Of a stretch of 64,000 nucleotides of DNA, positions 1-8,876 are shown piece after piece; position 1 is the first letter of the stretch, and every line of letters starts with the position of its first letter. Below the pieces are notes generated by a model. It worked only from the letters and a program-made list of their open reading frames with translations. It searched no databases and had not been told where the DNA came from. Position numbers and translations under genes: made by a program. The DNA is from Pseudomonas huaxiensis. GTDB taxonomy: Bacteria; Pseudomonadota; Gammaproteobacteria; Pseudomonadales; Pseudomonadaceae. The stretch covers positions 186,001 to 250,000 of the forward strand of contig NZ_QKVL01000005.1 in assembly GCF_003231275.1 (NCBI RefSeq), written 5' to 3'.

Positions 1-671
1 AGGAGATGAAGTACCGCGTCGGCCTGCCAGCCTGGCTGGCCAAGCGTGGCGTCGCCTCGCTACTGATCGACCAGCCAGGCACCGGCGAGGCGCTGCGCCT
101 GCACGACCTCAAGGCCCGCTACGACGCCGAGCACTGGGCCAGCCGCGTGGTCGACTGGCTGGAAGACCGCCAGGACATCGATCCGCGGCGTATCGGCTGC
201 GAAGGCGTGTCGCTCGGTGGTTACTACTGCCCGCGCGCCGTCGCCTTCGAACCGCGCTTCGCCTGCGGCGTGGTGTGGGGCGCCAACCATGACTGGCGCG
301 ACGTGCAGAAGCGCCGCCTGGAGCGCGAAGGCAGCTTCCCGGTTCCGCACTACTGGGAGCACGTTCGCTGGGTCTGGGGCGGCAAGGACATCGAAGAATT
401 CATGCAGATCGCCGAGAACGTCCACCTCGACGGCGTGGTGGAAAAAATCCGCGTGCCGTTCCTGGTGACCCACGGCGAACAGGACTCGCAAATCCCGCTC
501 AAGTGGGCGCACCGCACCTACGAACAACTGGTCAACAGCCCGAAACGCGAACTGAAGATTTTCACCTCCCGCGAAGGCGGCGTGCAGCACTCCAGCTTCG
601 ACAACTCCATCAACGCCGGCCAGTTCATCGCCGACTGGGTTGCCGAGAACCTCGGCCGCCGCACCGCCTGA
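1..671 (+). CDS. alpha/beta hydrolase, 5' end cut by the window edge
   Basis: Serine hydrolase of the alpha/beta fold. Counting from the first Met in the window (position 6), the nucleophile elbow G-V-S-L-G-G places the serine at residue 69. The acid is Asp160 in the GEQD turn and the histidine is His195 in VQHSS, so the C-terminal catalytic half is complete. The frame is open to the window edge and the AGGAG at 1-5 is too close to the Met at 6 to act as its ribosome site, so the real start is probably upstream. It ends 21 bases before a VOC dioxygenase-like gene on the same strand. This pairing recalls meta-cleavage pathways, where such a hydrolase cuts the ring-fission product, but the family also contains esterases and lactonases. 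The substrate is unknown. Confidence 0.8.
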   Translation, partial: EMKYRVGLPAWLAKRGVASLLIDQPGTGEALRLHDLKARYDAEHWASRVVDWLEDRQDIDPRRIGCEGVSLGGYYCPRAVAFEPRFACGVVWGANHDWRDVQKRRLEREGSFPVPHYWEHVRWVWGGKDIEEFMQIAENVHLDGVVEKIRVPFLVTHGEQDSQIPLKWAHRTYEQLVNSPKRELKIFTSREGGVQHSSFDNSINAGQFIADWVAENLGRRTA

Positions 672-692
672 ATGCAGAGAAGACAAAAAATC

Positions 693-1628
693 ATGAACAT
701 CATCGGACCCGATTACCTGGTGTTCGGCGTCGACAACGTCGCCGACTGTGTGCAGTACATGACCGACTACGGCCTCAAGCCTTGTGACCTGGATGAAAAC
801 GGCGGCTACCTCGAAGCCCTGGATGGCACCGGCGTGCTGATCCGTCCCCGCAACGACCCGCGCCTGCCGGCGGCAATGGAAACCGCCACGACCCTGCGCG
901 AAACCGTTTATGGCGTGGCTGACGAAGCCACCCTGCAGGCTATCGAGGCCGAGCTGAGCAAAGATCGCGCGGTGGTGCGCGGCGAAGACGGCGTGCTGCG
1001 TTGCGTGGACGACATGGGCTTCGCCCTGGGCTTTCGCATCACCCAGCGCCGCACGCTCGACCTGCCTGGTGAAGCCAGCCATGCGCCTGGCGCGCCTGCC
1101 GCACGGCCAATCAACGCGCTGGGCGCCAGCGACGACATGCCAGCGCTGCCGCGCAGCCTTTCCCACGTGGTGTATTTCGTTCCGGATCCGGCCAGGGCGG
1201 AGGCCTTCTACCAGCGCCTCGGTTTCGTCTGCACCGACCGTTTCGCCGACACCGGTCCGTTCCTGCGCCCGGGCGGAACCCAGGACCACCACACCCTGTT
1301 CCTGATCCAGACGCCACCGTTCATGAAGGGCATCGAGCACTTCACCTTCCACATGGGCGGCCCGACCGAAGTGCTGGTGGCCGGGACCCGGTTCGTGGAA
1401 AAAGGTTATGAATCGTTCTGGGGACCGGGACGCCACCAACTGGGTTCCAACTGGTTCTGGTACTTCAACAGCCCCATGGGCTGCCATGTCGAATACGACG
1501 CCGACATGGACCTGCATGACGAACACTGGACCGCCCGCACCGCCGCTCCTGGCGCGGACAACTCGCAGTATTTCCTCTTCCACTATCAGGAGAAATGGTT
1601 CCCTGGCGGGCCGCCAGCCAAGCATTGA
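693..1628 (+). CDS. VOC-family protein, extradiol dioxygenase-like
   Basis: A 311-residue protein with two tandem vicinal-oxygen-chelate domains, the layout of type I extradiol ring-cleavage dioxygenases. The second domain keeps a plausible 2-His-1-Glu metal triad: His158 (LSHVVY), His216 (IEHFTFH) and Glu267 (CHVEYD). The first domain lacks an obvious triad, as usual in this family. Start chosen at the ATG at 693, which has a GAGAAG ribosome site about ten bases upstream; an ATG seven codons earlier overlaps the stop of the hydrolase and has no such site. It probably forms a two-gene unit with that hydrolase, followed by a strong terminator at 1653-1679. Ring cleavage of a catechol-like compound is the inferred role; other VOC activities are possible. 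Confidence 0.8.
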   Translation: MNIIGPDYLVFGVDNVADCVQYMTDYGLKPCDLDENGGYLEALDGTGVLIRPRNDPRLPAAMETATTLRETVYGVADEATLQAIEAELSKDRAVVRGEDGVLRCVDDMGFALGFRITQRRTLDLPGEASHAPGAPAARPINALGASDDMPALPRSLSHVVYFVPDPARAEAFYQRLGFVCTDRFADTGPFLRPGGTQDHHTLFLIQTPPFMKGIEHFTFHMGGPTEVLVAGTRFVEKGYESFWGPGRHQLGSNWFWYFNSPMGCHVEYDADMDLHDEHWTARTAAPGADNSQYFLFHYQEKWFPGGPPAKH

Positions 1629-1652
1629 ATCGGGGTTTTAACGTGGTGAATC

Positions 1653-1679
1653 GGGGCGTCGGATGACGCCCCTTTTTTT
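1653..1679 (+). terminator. rho-independent terminator after the VOC gene
   Basis: A perfect 8-bp stem (GGGGCGTC / GACGCCCC) with a GGAT loop is followed directly by seven T residues. It lies 24 bases after the VOC stop codon and closes the rightward two-gene unit. Confidence 0.9.
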
Positions 1680-1740
1680 GCTTGCCCAGGTGTCGTGGCT
1701 GTGCACTTATCCATTCGGCTACACCGCGGGGCCCGCCCCC

Positions 1741-1816
1741 CCTGTGGGAGCTGGCTTGCCAGCGATGGCGGTGGTGAAGTCACCGACGTCATCGCTGGCA
1801 AGCCAGCTCCCACAGG
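1741..1816. repeat. REPIN-like inverted repeat pair
   Basis: Two 27-bp arms (1741-1767 and 1790-1816) are perfect reverse complements separated by 22 bases. Each arm carries the core GGAGCTGGCTTGCCAGCGAT in one orientation, typical of fluorescens-group REP elements. It lies between two convergent genes. A diverged copy of the same family is at 35620-35691. Confidence 0.85.
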
Positions 1817-1884
1817 GCCGGCAGTGTCGCCATTTCAAGTGGAGAAGCCTGCACCACCGAGGTGAAGAACCGCTCCCGTTCAGC

Positions 1885-3522
1885 TCACGGCCCCTTGGCC
1901 TGAGGTGGAAACACCACCCCGACCTCCTTCGCATACACCTGCCATGCACGCTTCAGCCGCTCGAACGTTTCCGGCTCGCGCGCGGCAAGGTCCTCGACCT
2001 CGCCGCGGTCACGGGCGACGTCGAACAGTTGCCAGCGCAAAGGCTGCGGCGCTTCGCCCGGCATGGCCCAGGGGCGCAGTCCCAGCAGTTTCAGGTTGCC
2101 TTCGCGGTAGTACAGACTGCCGAACAATTCACCCGCCAGTACAGGCGATGCCGGCGCCTTGCCTTCCAGCATCGGCAACATCGAGCGGCCGGTGATCGGG
2201 TGTTTCGGCTGCCCCTGGTAACGGTCACCCGGGTCGGGCAGGCCGGCGAGCGCGAGGAAGGTCGGCGCCAGGTCATCGACCCGCGCCACGCTACGCTCCA
2301 GCCCTTGGCGAGCCAGCGCCTGCGGCAGATGGATAATGGCCGGCACGCTGATGCCGCCCTCGGCGGTACTGCCCTTGAACAGGCGCAACGGCGCGGCACT
2401 GACCTCCGCCCAGCGCAGGCCGTAGTCGACCTGCGAACCGCGTCGGCCAAGGTTCTCCAGGCGGTTGTCGGTGTCCGGGCCCGCCGGGTAGAACTGCTCA
2501 TGCCGTTCGCCAGCAGCGCCGTTGTCCGACATGAACACGATCAGGGTGTTGTCGTACTGCCCGGTGCTTTTCAGATAATCCAGCAGCCGACCGATGTTGT
2601 GGTCGAGGTTGCCGACCATCGCCGCGTAGATCTCCATTTTACGCGCCTCACTGCGGCGCTGATCCGCGCTCAGTTGTTCCCAGCCAGGCAGGTTCGGCGC
2701 GACCGGTAAACGCTGCGCCGCAACAAAGTCCGCCGGTAGCAGGCCCTTCTCCCGCAGCCGCTCGATCCGTGCCTCGCGGACCTTGTCGTAGCCTTCGTCG
2801 TAACGCCCGCGGTAAACATCACGCCAGGCATCCGGCGCCTGCAACGGCCAATGCGGCGAGGTGTAGGCGGCGTAGGCGAAGAACGGCTTGCCGCTGCCCT
2901 GCCCCTGGCGCAGGTAGTCGATCAGCTTGTCGGTGTAGAAGTCCGAGGAGTAGAAATCGTCCGGCAGTTCCACCGGCTTGCCGTTCTCGCGATAAGTGAT
3001 CTGCTCGATTTTCGCCATGGGCTGCGCCGGTGGCTTGAAGTGCACACCACCGCCTTCGAGCAAGGTGAACGACTGCTCGAATCCGCGTCGGTCAGGGCCC
3101 TGTTCAGGCGTCAGGCCGAGGTGCCATTTGCCCACCATGCTGGTGCGGTAGCCGCCGTCGCGCAACAGCTCGGCAATCGAATGGGCCTGCTGGTTGAGGT
3201 AGCCCTCATAGCCCGGTTTGCCCTGCTGGAACGGCTGGATGCCCTCAGCCATGGTGCCCAGCCCGACCAGGTGATTGTCGGTGCCGGACATCAGCATCGA
3301 GCGGGTCGGCGAGCAAGTCGGGGCCGCGTACATGTTGGTCAGTTGCAGCCCTGTGGACGCCAGTTGATCCAGCACCGGCGTGTCGATCTCGCCACCGAAG
3401 GCGCCGAGATCGGAATAGCCGAGGTCATCGGCGACGATCAGCAGGATATTGGGCCGCTCGGCAGTCGCAGCAAAGGTCGGCGCCGCGCATGCCAGCGCGG
3501 CGAGGAGAAAGGGAAAGCGCAC
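1885..3522 (-). CDS. secreted arylsulfatase-type sulfatase
   Basis: A 545-residue alkaline-phosphatase-superfamily sulfatase. The start is the GTG at 3522, which has an AGTGAGG ribosome site and sits 14 bases after the upstream cyclase stop; an ATG 28 codons earlier would overlap that gene. A hydrophobic N-terminus (about residues 3-19, ending APTFA) looks like a signal peptide. Metal-binding Asp32-Asp33 occur in VADDLGYSD. The C-S-P-T-R signature (Cys70 to Arg74) marks a cysteine-type sulfatase, whose Cys must be converted to formylglycine. It is the last gene of the long leftward operon. It would hydrolyse a sulfate ester in the periplasm; the substrate is unknown. Confidence 0.88.
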   Translation of the reverse strand: MRFPFLLAALACAAPTFAATAERPNILLIVADDLGYSDLGAFGGEIDTPVLDQLASTGLQLTNMYAAPTCSPTRSMLMSGTDNHLVGLGTMAEGIQPFQQGKPGYEGYLNQQAHSIAELLRDGGYRTSMVGKWHLGLTPEQGPDRRGFEQSFTLLEGGGVHFKPPAQPMAKIEQITYRENGKPVELPDDFYSSDFYTDKLIDYLRQGQGSGKPFFAYAAYTSPHWPLQAPDAWRDVYRGRYDEGYDKVREARIERLREKGLLPADFVAAQRLPVAPNLPGWEQLSADQRRSEARKMEIYAAMVGNLDHNIGRLLDYLKSTGQYDNTLIVFMSDNGAAGERHEQFYPAGPDTDNRLENLGRRGSQVDYGLRWAEVSAAPLRLFKGSTAEGGISVPAIIHLPQALARQGLERSVARVDDLAPTFLALAGLPDPGDRYQGQPKHPITGRSMLPMLEGKAPASPVLAGELFGSLYYREGNLKLLGLRPWAMPGEAPQPLRWQLFDVARDRGEVEDLAAREPETFERLKRAWQVYAKEVGVVFPPQAKGP

Positions 3523-3536
3523 GCGAACCTCACTTT

Positions 3537-4343
3537 TTATTCTTCGAAGATGGCAACGGCACGGACAAACCCGGCGGAGGCGTGTTTGATCTTGTACGGG
3601 AAGCACGACACCAGAAAACCATTGGCCGGCAAGCTGTCGAGATTGGCGAGCTTTTCCATCTGCCCGTAGCCGATATCGCGACCCGCCTTGTGCCCTTCCC
3701 AGATGATCGAGGCATCACCGCTTTCGGCGAAGCGCTGGCGGGTAAAGCTGAACGGCGCGTCCCAGCTCCAGGCGTCGGTGCCGACCACGCGTACCCCGCG
3801 ATCGAGCAGATACAGGGTTGCCTCGCGGCCCATGCCGATCCCCGCATCCAGGTAGCCCGGCTGGCCGAACAGGCTGCCGGCGCGGGTGTTGATCAGCACG
3901 ATATCCAGCGGCTGCAACCTGTGACCGATGCGTTGCAGTTCGGCCTCGACCTCGGCGGCGCTGACGATATGGCCATCCGGCAGATGCCGGAAGTCCAGCT
4001 TCACCCCCGGTTGCAGGCACCAGTCCAGCGGCAGCTCATCGATGCCGAAGGCCGGCTTGCCGCCGTCGGTGGTCGAGGCGTAATGCCAGGGCGCATCCAT
4101 GTGCGTGCCGCTGTGGGTGGTGATGGAGAGGCGCTCGGCGGCCCAGGATTCCTGGCCGGGCATCTGATCAAGGGTCAGGCCGGGAAACATCGCGGCCATT
4201 TCCGGCCAGCCTTGCTGGTGGTCCATGTAGTCGATTTTCGGCAGCAGCGGCGGTGGGTCGGTGTAGGGGTTGTTGTCCAGGGTTACCGACAGATCGACCA
4301 GGCGGCGCTTTCGGGTCTGGAGCGGGTTCAGGGACAAAGTCAT
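3537..4343 (-). CDS. cyclase-family (kynurenine formamidase-like) hydrolase
   Basis: A 268-residue member of the Cyclase family (PF04199), which includes bacterial kynurenine formamidase, isatin hydrolase and polyketide cyclase-like enzymes. The metal-binding signature H-S-G-T-H-M-D-A-P-W-H is present with His77, His81, Asp83 and His87. Start chosen at the ATG at 4343, which has a GAGAGG ribosome site; an upstream Met at 4358 would overlap the preceding gene. No signal peptide, so a cytoplasmic enzyme. Its place between an epimerase and a sulfatase in a catabolic operon suggests hydrolysis of an amide, lactone or lactam intermediate, but the substrate cannot be read from sequence. Confidence 0.85.
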   Translation of the reverse strand: MTLSLNPLQTRKRRLVDLSVTLDNNPYTDPPPLLPKIDYMDHQQGWPEMAAMFPGLTLDQMPGQESWAAERLSITTHSGTHMDAPWHYASTTDGGKPAFGIDELPLDWCLQPGVKLDFRHLPDGHIVSAAEVEAELQRIGHRLQPLDIVLINTRAGSLFGQPGYLDAGIGMGREATLYLLDRGVRVVGTDAWSWDAPFSFTRQRFAESGDASIIWEGHKAGRDIGYGQMEKLANLDSLPANGFLVSCFPYKIKHASAGFVRAVAIFEE

Positions 4344-4354
4344 CGCAGTTCCTC

Positions 4355-5341
4355 TCAAGCGGTTGCAGCGGTCACGCGGGAAACGCGCGGGCGCTGAGTA
4401 AGGTCAAGCGCGTGGCGAACCAGCGCCCGCGCCGTGCCGTCGTGACGAAAGCCACGCTCGCGGGCCAGCGGGGTTCGCAAAGGTGGAAAACGTCCGAACA
4501 GGGCTTCGAGGGCCGCATCCGGCTGGAAGCTGATCAGCGACCGGCGCTCCTCGCCGAACACCTCGGCCAGGGCATCCACCACATCGCCAATGGACAGGTG
4601 CAGGACCGGCAGTTGCCAGACCCGCGACGGCGCGTCCGTCGCGAGGTCGAACCCGGCGGCATGCAGCAGGTTATCCACGCAGCAGGACGCGGACATCCAC
4701 CAGGACGTGGCCTCGGCTGACACCGGGCACTGATAGGGTTCACCCGCAGCGAAACGCTGCAGAAGCACGCTCATGAAGGCCGAGCGCAGGCCGTTGCCGT
4801 CACCCGGCCGGGCGACGATGCCGGGCAGGCGCAGGGCGCGGCCATCGACCTCGCCGCGACGGCCGAGATCGTTCAGATGGTTTTCGATCATCAGCTTGTG
4901 GGCGCCATAGGACAGCGCTGGTCGCGGCCGGTGATGCTCGTCCATCCGCGCCGGCAGATCGCCGCCGTAGACCGCCACGCTGCTGGCGTACACCAGTACT
5001 GGAAGCTGCTGCGAGTGACGCAACAGGTCCAGCAACTGCAGGGTGGCGAGCAGGTTCACCTGCCGGCCCAGCTCATAATTTTCCTCGGCGGCGCCACCGG
5101 CAATGCTGACCAGATGGAAGACCACATCGACGCCATCGGCCAGCCCCCGGCGCAGCAGCGCGGGGTCGGTGATGCTGCCGCTCAGATGGCGCAGGCGACG
5201 ATCATCCGGAAAACCGTCGAGGCGCTGATCAAGCAGTATCAGCGCCTCGATGCGACGCCCTCGCAGTTGCCCGACCGCCAGCAGCCGCTGCACCAATTGG
5301 CGACCGAGAAAGCCCGCGGCGCCAGTGACCATCACGCGCAT
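4355..5341 (-). CDS. NAD-dependent epimerase/dehydratase (extended SDR)
   Basis: A 328-residue extended short-chain dehydrogenase. The N-terminal Rossmann motif T-G-A-A-G-F-L-G is at residues 6-13, the catalytic pair is Tyr145 and Lys149 (YGAHK), and serines at 120-121 fit the third active-site residue. It resembles the family that includes D-erythronate dehydrogenase and sugar-nucleotide epimerases. Nothing nearby suggests sugar-nucleotide work, so oxidation or reduction of a hydroxy-acid intermediate is more likely. Its start lies inside the end of the FAH gene (10-base overlap), indicating translational coupling. A second in-frame ATG at 5332 is possible. Confidence 0.83.
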   Translation of the reverse strand: MRVMVTGAAGFLGRQLVQRLLAVGQLRGRRIEALILLDQRLDGFPDDRRLRHLSGSITDPALLRRGLADGVDVVFHLVSIAGGAAEENYELGRQVNLLATLQLLDLLRHSQQLPVLVYASSVAVYGGDLPARMDEHHRPRPALSYGAHKLMIENHLNDLGRRGEVDGRALRLPGIVARPGDGNGLRSAFMSVLLQRFAAGEPYQCPVSAEATSWWMSASCCVDNLLHAAGFDLATDAPSRVWQLPVLHLSIGDVVDALAEVFGEERRSLISFQPDAALEALFGRFPPLRTPLARERGFRHDGTARALVRHALDLTQRPRVSRVTAATA

Positions 5342-6324
5342 GCTGCACCCGCCTTGACCACCTGCTGGTCAATGCTGCCGAACAGCGCCGTGCCGTCAGC
5401 GCCGCGAACCTCCATGCGCACCCGTTCGCCAAAGCGCATGAACGCCGTGCGTGGCGCGCCGTGCTCGATCATTTCCACCGCGCGGCGCTCGGCAATGCAC
5501 GCCGAGCCGACACTGCGATCGGCGTTGGAGACCGTGCCGGAACCGATCAGGGTGCCGGCGCTCAGGCGGCGGGTCAGGGCCGCATGAGCGATCAACCGGT
5601 GAAAACCGAAATGCATCGCGCCGCCATGGGGATGACCGAACCACTCGCCGTTGCGCGTCACGTTCAGCGGCAGGTGCACGCGGCCGTCGCGCCAGTCCTC
5701 GCCCAACTCATCCGGGGTCACCGCCACCGGCGCAAAACTGGAGGACGACTTGGCCTGGATAAAGCCGAAACCGGTCTTCATTTCCCGTGGCGCCAAGGCC
5801 CGCAAGCTGACGTCGTTGACCTGAAGAATCAGCCGCACATGCGCCAGCGCCTCGGCGGCGGAACAGCCCATTGGCACTTCATCCACCAGCACCGCGAACT
5901 CGCCCTCGAAATCGATGCCATGGGCTTCGCTGGGCAACGCGATGTCCTGCCGCGGCCCGAGGAAGTCATCGCCCGCACCTTGATACATCAGCGGCGTGTC
6001 CTCGACACCTTCGATGGGGTCGAGCTGGAATGCCCGCTGCATCAGCTCTCCATGGCTGAGAAAACACGAGCCATCCAGCCATTGCCAGGCCCGCGGCAAC
6101 GGCGCCATGACCTGCTCGGGATCGAAGGCGAAAGCGCCCTCGACATCGCCGTGATTCAGGGCCTCGTAGCGCGCCTGCAACACCGGTTCGACGCGGGCCC
6201 AGTCGTCGATGGCCGCCTGCAACGTTGGGGCGATATCAGTGACTTGCACCGCCCTCTCCAGGTCTCGGGACACCAGCAGCAGGCGACCGTCGCGGCTGCC
6301 ATCGGCCAAGGTTGCCAGCTTCAT
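5332..6324 (-). CDS. fumarylacetoacetate hydrolase-family protein
   Basis: A 330-residue FAH-fold enzyme. The metal-binding acidic residues fit Glu140 and Glu142 (IDFEGEFAVLV) and Asp171 (QVNDVS), with Lys192 (QAKSSSSFAP) as a further active-site residue. Family members cleave carbon-carbon bonds in beta-diketo acids (fumarylacetoacetate, fumarylpyruvate) or act as hydratases or decarboxylases in meta-cleavage routes. Next to an extradiol-type VOC protein and a cupin this suggests a late step in aromatic-ring breakdown; the exact substrate is not evident. The start ATG overlaps the cupin stop by four bases and is preceded by AGGT. Confidence 0.87.
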   Translation of the reverse strand: MKLATLADGSRDGRLLLVSRDLERAVQVTDIAPTLQAAIDDWARVEPVLQARYEALNHGDVEGAFAFDPEQVMAPLPRAWQWLDGSCFLSHGELMQRAFQLDPIEGVEDTPLMYQGAGDDFLGPRQDIALPSEAHGIDFEGEFAVLVDEVPMGCSAAEALAHVRLILQVNDVSLRALAPREMKTGFGFIQAKSSSSFAPVAVTPDELGEDWRDGRVHLPLNVTRNGEWFGHPHGGAMHFGFHRLIAHAALTRRLSAGTLIGSGTVSNADRSVGSACIAERRAVEMIEHGAPRTAFMRFGERVRMEVRGADGTALFGSIDQQVVKAGAACA

Positions 6325-6893
6325 GGCAGCACCTCGCGCAGGCTGTCGGCATAGCGCCCGTCGAGCAGAATGAAGACCATCCGCGCCATCGCCTCGGTGC
6401 GGTTGCTCCAGGCGTGATTGGTGCCGCGCTGGACCACGATGTCGCCGCGCTTGAGGTGCACGTCTTCATCGTCCAGCACCAGCCACACCTCACCTTCGGT
6501 GACGATGCCGTAGTCGAGGGTTTCGGTCCGGTGCATCAGCTTGTGCTTCGAATCGCGCTGGCCGGTGCCGGCATGGGCTTCGCCGATTTCGGCAAAGACC
6601 GCCGCGGCGCTGGCGTCGCTGACCTGGTTCTGCACGCTGTCGGGCGGGATGTCCACGACGCGGATCAGGCTGCCCAACGTAGAAGGGCTGAGCACCAGCG
6701 GCTTGAGCGTCGGGTCCGCGCCGTTGTCCAGGGTGGCCGGGCTCGTGTCGCTGTTCCAGATTTCATGGAAAACCGTACCGGGCACGGCCTTGAGATCGAA
6801 GCTGTTGGGCACCGCGCCGACCAGCGCCGCAAGCGCTGTGCCTTCGGCGCTGTGGCCCGTGACAACGCGTTTGAAAGGGGGAAGTGATTGCAT
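6321..6893 (-). CDS. cupin-domain protein
   Basis: A 190-residue protein with a C-terminal cupin barrel (about residues 115-175). The strands around HRTETLDYGIV and EGEVWLVLDDEDVHLKRGD, and a second motif with RGTNHAW, follow the two-motif cupin pattern. The first motif has one clear His, so metal binding may be incomplete. Start chosen at the ATG at 6893 with ACGGAG just upstream; a TTG five codons earlier is unlikely. It lies 11 bases after the SDR stop and overlaps the FAH start. Cupins in such operons include ring-cleaving dioxygenases and isomerases, but this one cannot be assigned. Confidence 0.8.
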   Translation of the reverse strand: MQSLPPFKRVVTGHSAEGTALAALVGAVPNSFDLKAVPGTVFHEIWNSDTSPATLDNGADPTLKPLVLSPSTLGSLIRVVDIPPDSVQNQVSDASAAAVFAEIGEAHAGTGQRDSKHKLMHRTETLDYGIVTEGEVWLVLDDEDVHLKRGDIVVQRGTNHAWSNRTEAMARMVFILLDGRYADSLREVLP

Positions 6894-6904
6894 GGGTACT
6901 CCGT

Positions 6905-7672
6905 TCAATTGCCATCGCCGATGGTGGTTCCACCATCGACTATCAGGTTCTGTCCACTGATGAAGGCGCCGCCGGGGGTGGCGAGCAGCAACGCCAGTGC
7001 CGCCACCTCATCGGCGGTGCCGACACGGCGCAAAGGGGTGAGCGCCAGGCGGCGCTGCATGATGTCCGCGTTGTCAGTCATTGGCCGGGCAAAGGCGGTT
7101 TCGATCACGCCCGGGCTGATGGCGTTGACCCGGATATTGGCCGGCCCCCACTCCACCGCCAGGTTGCGCGCCAACTGCACCAGCGCCGCCTTGGTCAGCC
7201 CATACGCTCCAAGCGCCTTGTTACCGCGCACGCCGGCAATACTCGCCATCAGCACCACGCTGCCACCGCCGCGCTCGGCCATGGCGGGCAACAGGGCAGC
7301 ACTCAGCCACAGAGCACTTTCAAGATTGACGCCGAGAGTGATGCGCCACTGCGGCTCATCGAGGCTGTGCAACGGGCCAAAGTGCGGCGCCACGCCGGCA
7401 TTGCACACCAGCACATCGACGGCGCCGGCGTGATGGGCCAGGGCGAGGACCTGTTGACGATCAGTGAGGTCGGCCGCGAAGGCGCTGACGGCAATGCCTT
7501 CCTCGCTCAGTTCGGCAGCAACCCGCTGGCAGTCATCCTCGCGCTCGCTATTGATCACCAGGCGGGCGCCGGCCTGTCCATACAAGCGCGCGATGGCCAG
7601 GCCAATGCCGCGGGTGGCGCCGGTCACCAGTGCCCGTTTGCCTTCAAGGGAAAACAGCGAATGAATGCTCAT
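6905..7672 (-). CDS. short-chain dehydrogenase/reductase
   Basis: A 255-residue classical SDR. The cofactor motif T-G-A-T-R-G-I-G is at 17-24, the structural N-A-G at 91-93, and the catalytic set is Ser144, Tyr157 and Lys161. The 40-46 region (INSERED) favours neither cofactor strongly. GAGGAC lies upstream of the ATG. It would oxidise a secondary alcohol or reduce a ketone in the pathway served by the operon. Close to FabG-like and gluconate 5-dehydrogenase-like families, but context argues for a catabolic role. Confidence 0.87.
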   Translation of the reverse strand: MSIHSLFSLEGKRALVTGATRGIGLAIARLYGQAGARLVINSEREDDCQRVAAELSEEGIAVSAFAADLTDRQQVLALAHHAGAVDVLVCNAGVAPHFGPLHSLDEPQWRITLGVNLESALWLSAALLPAMAERGGGSVVLMASIAGVRGNKALGAYGLTKAALVQLARNLAVEWGPANIRVNAISPGVIETAFARPMTDNADIMQRRLALTPLRRVGTADEVAALALLLATPGGAFISGQNLIVDGGTTIGDGN

Positions 7673-7682
7673 GTTCGCGTCC

Positions 7683-8876
7683 TCACGGCAAGGTCGGCGC
7701 AGGCGCGGCCTGCGGCGCTATCCAGCGCGGCAACAGCAGGCAGCTCAGGGCCAGGAGCAGTTGCGCCAGGCCCACCAGCGCCAGTGCGTCCGGCAGGGCC
7801 TGGTGATTGCCGCCGGTCAGTCCGAGTACCAGCAGCGGGCTGGCGAACTCGCCGGCGAACAGCGCGGCGGTGAAGCCTCCGGTCGCCCGCCCGCGCTGGG
7901 CGAAACTGGCGCGCGACATGATCCAGGTGATCAGCGTTGGCAACATCAGTCCGATGCCCAGGCCGTTGAGGGCGACCGCCAGGGTCAGCAACGCTGGACT
8001 CCCGGCCCGCGCCATCAGCCATCCGCCAAGCCCGGCTGTGACGAACGCCAGAAGCAGAAGGTGCTGCCGGGCACAGCGATGGAACAGACGGAAACTCAGG
8101 GCGCCAAGCATCACACCCAACTGGTTGGCGCCCATGACCATGCCGATCTGCTGCGGTGAATCGACCTGCAACAGTCCCAGCAGAAAGCCCGCCTGCACCG
8201 GCACGATGAACAGGCTGGCACCGGCCAGCAGGCTGAACAGGTACAGCGGCAACAAGGTGCTCCAGGGAAACCCGCTGCTTTCGGCCTCGACCTGAATCGC
8301 CGATGCCTGACGCTCCCACAACAGCCACGCCATCAGCGGCAAGAACAGCAGACCGACGCCATACAGGGTGTAAGGGGTGCGCCAATCGTCCTGCCCCAAC
8401 GCGCCGCCAACGCTGATGAACACCGCCGCCGATAGCGAAGTGCAGACCATCTGCAAGGCGAACAAACGCTCACGCCGGGCGCCCTGGTAATAGTCGCCAA
8501 TCAGGGTGGTGCAGCAGGTCATGATCCCCGCCTCCGCCAGGCCCAGACCGGCACGGCTGGCGACGATCGCCGGCAACGATTCCAGCCACAGCGGCAGCAG
8601 ACCGAACAGGCTGTACAGCAGCATCGAGCCCAGCAGCAAAGGCTTGCGCCCGAGGCGGTCGGCGATCAGTCCGGCGAACGGCGCCAGTAACGCAATCACC
8701 AGCGCCGGAATGGTCAGGCTCACCGGCACCAGCACGGCAACCAGCGGATCGTTGGCGAAGTGCTCGTGCATGCGCGGCAGCACCGGCGCCAGCAACACGG
8801 CACCCAGCACCGGCAGGCAACTGCCGAGCAACAGCAACAGCGATTGCGGCAAGCCCGCCTGGGTTTGATTACGCAT
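7683..8876 (-). CDS. MFS transporter
   Basis: A 397-residue major facilitator with about twelve hydrophobic segments. The loop-2 signature is D-R-L-G-R-K-P (about 73-79), and a related G-R-A-T-G segment lies in the second half. Overall it is of drug:H+ antiporter-1 type. The ATG is preceded by a near-perfect AGGAGGTGA ribosome site lying inside the end of the RND gene, and the two reading frames overlap by eight bases. Placed between enzymes and envelope genes of one operon, it may import the substrate or expel an intermediate; direction is not decidable from sequence. Confidence 0.85.
   Translation of the reverse strand: MRNQTQAGLPQSLLLLLGSCLPVLGAVLLAPVLPRMHEHFANDPLVAVLVPVSLTIPALVIALLAPFAGLIADRLGRKPLLLGSMLLYSLFGLLPLWLESLPAIVASRAGLGLAEAGIMTCCTTLIGDYYQGARRERLFALQMVCTSLSAAVFISVGGALGQDDWRTPYTLYGVGLLFLPLMAWLLWERQASAIQVEAESSGFPWSTLLPLYLFSLLAGASLFIVPVQAGFLLGLLQVDSPQQIGMVMGANQLGVMLGALSFRLFHRCARQHLLLLAFVTAGLGGWLMARAGSPALLTLAVALNGLGIGLMLPTLITWIMSRASFAQRGRATGGFTAALFAGEFASPLLVLGLTGGNHQALPDALALVGLAQLLLALSCLLLPRWIAPQAAPAPTLP

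Noticed and set aside
60..1625. 521-codon minus-strand frame over the hydrolase and VOC genes
   Set aside because: Antisense to two genes with intact catalytic residues; no membrane, signal or domain pattern of its own.
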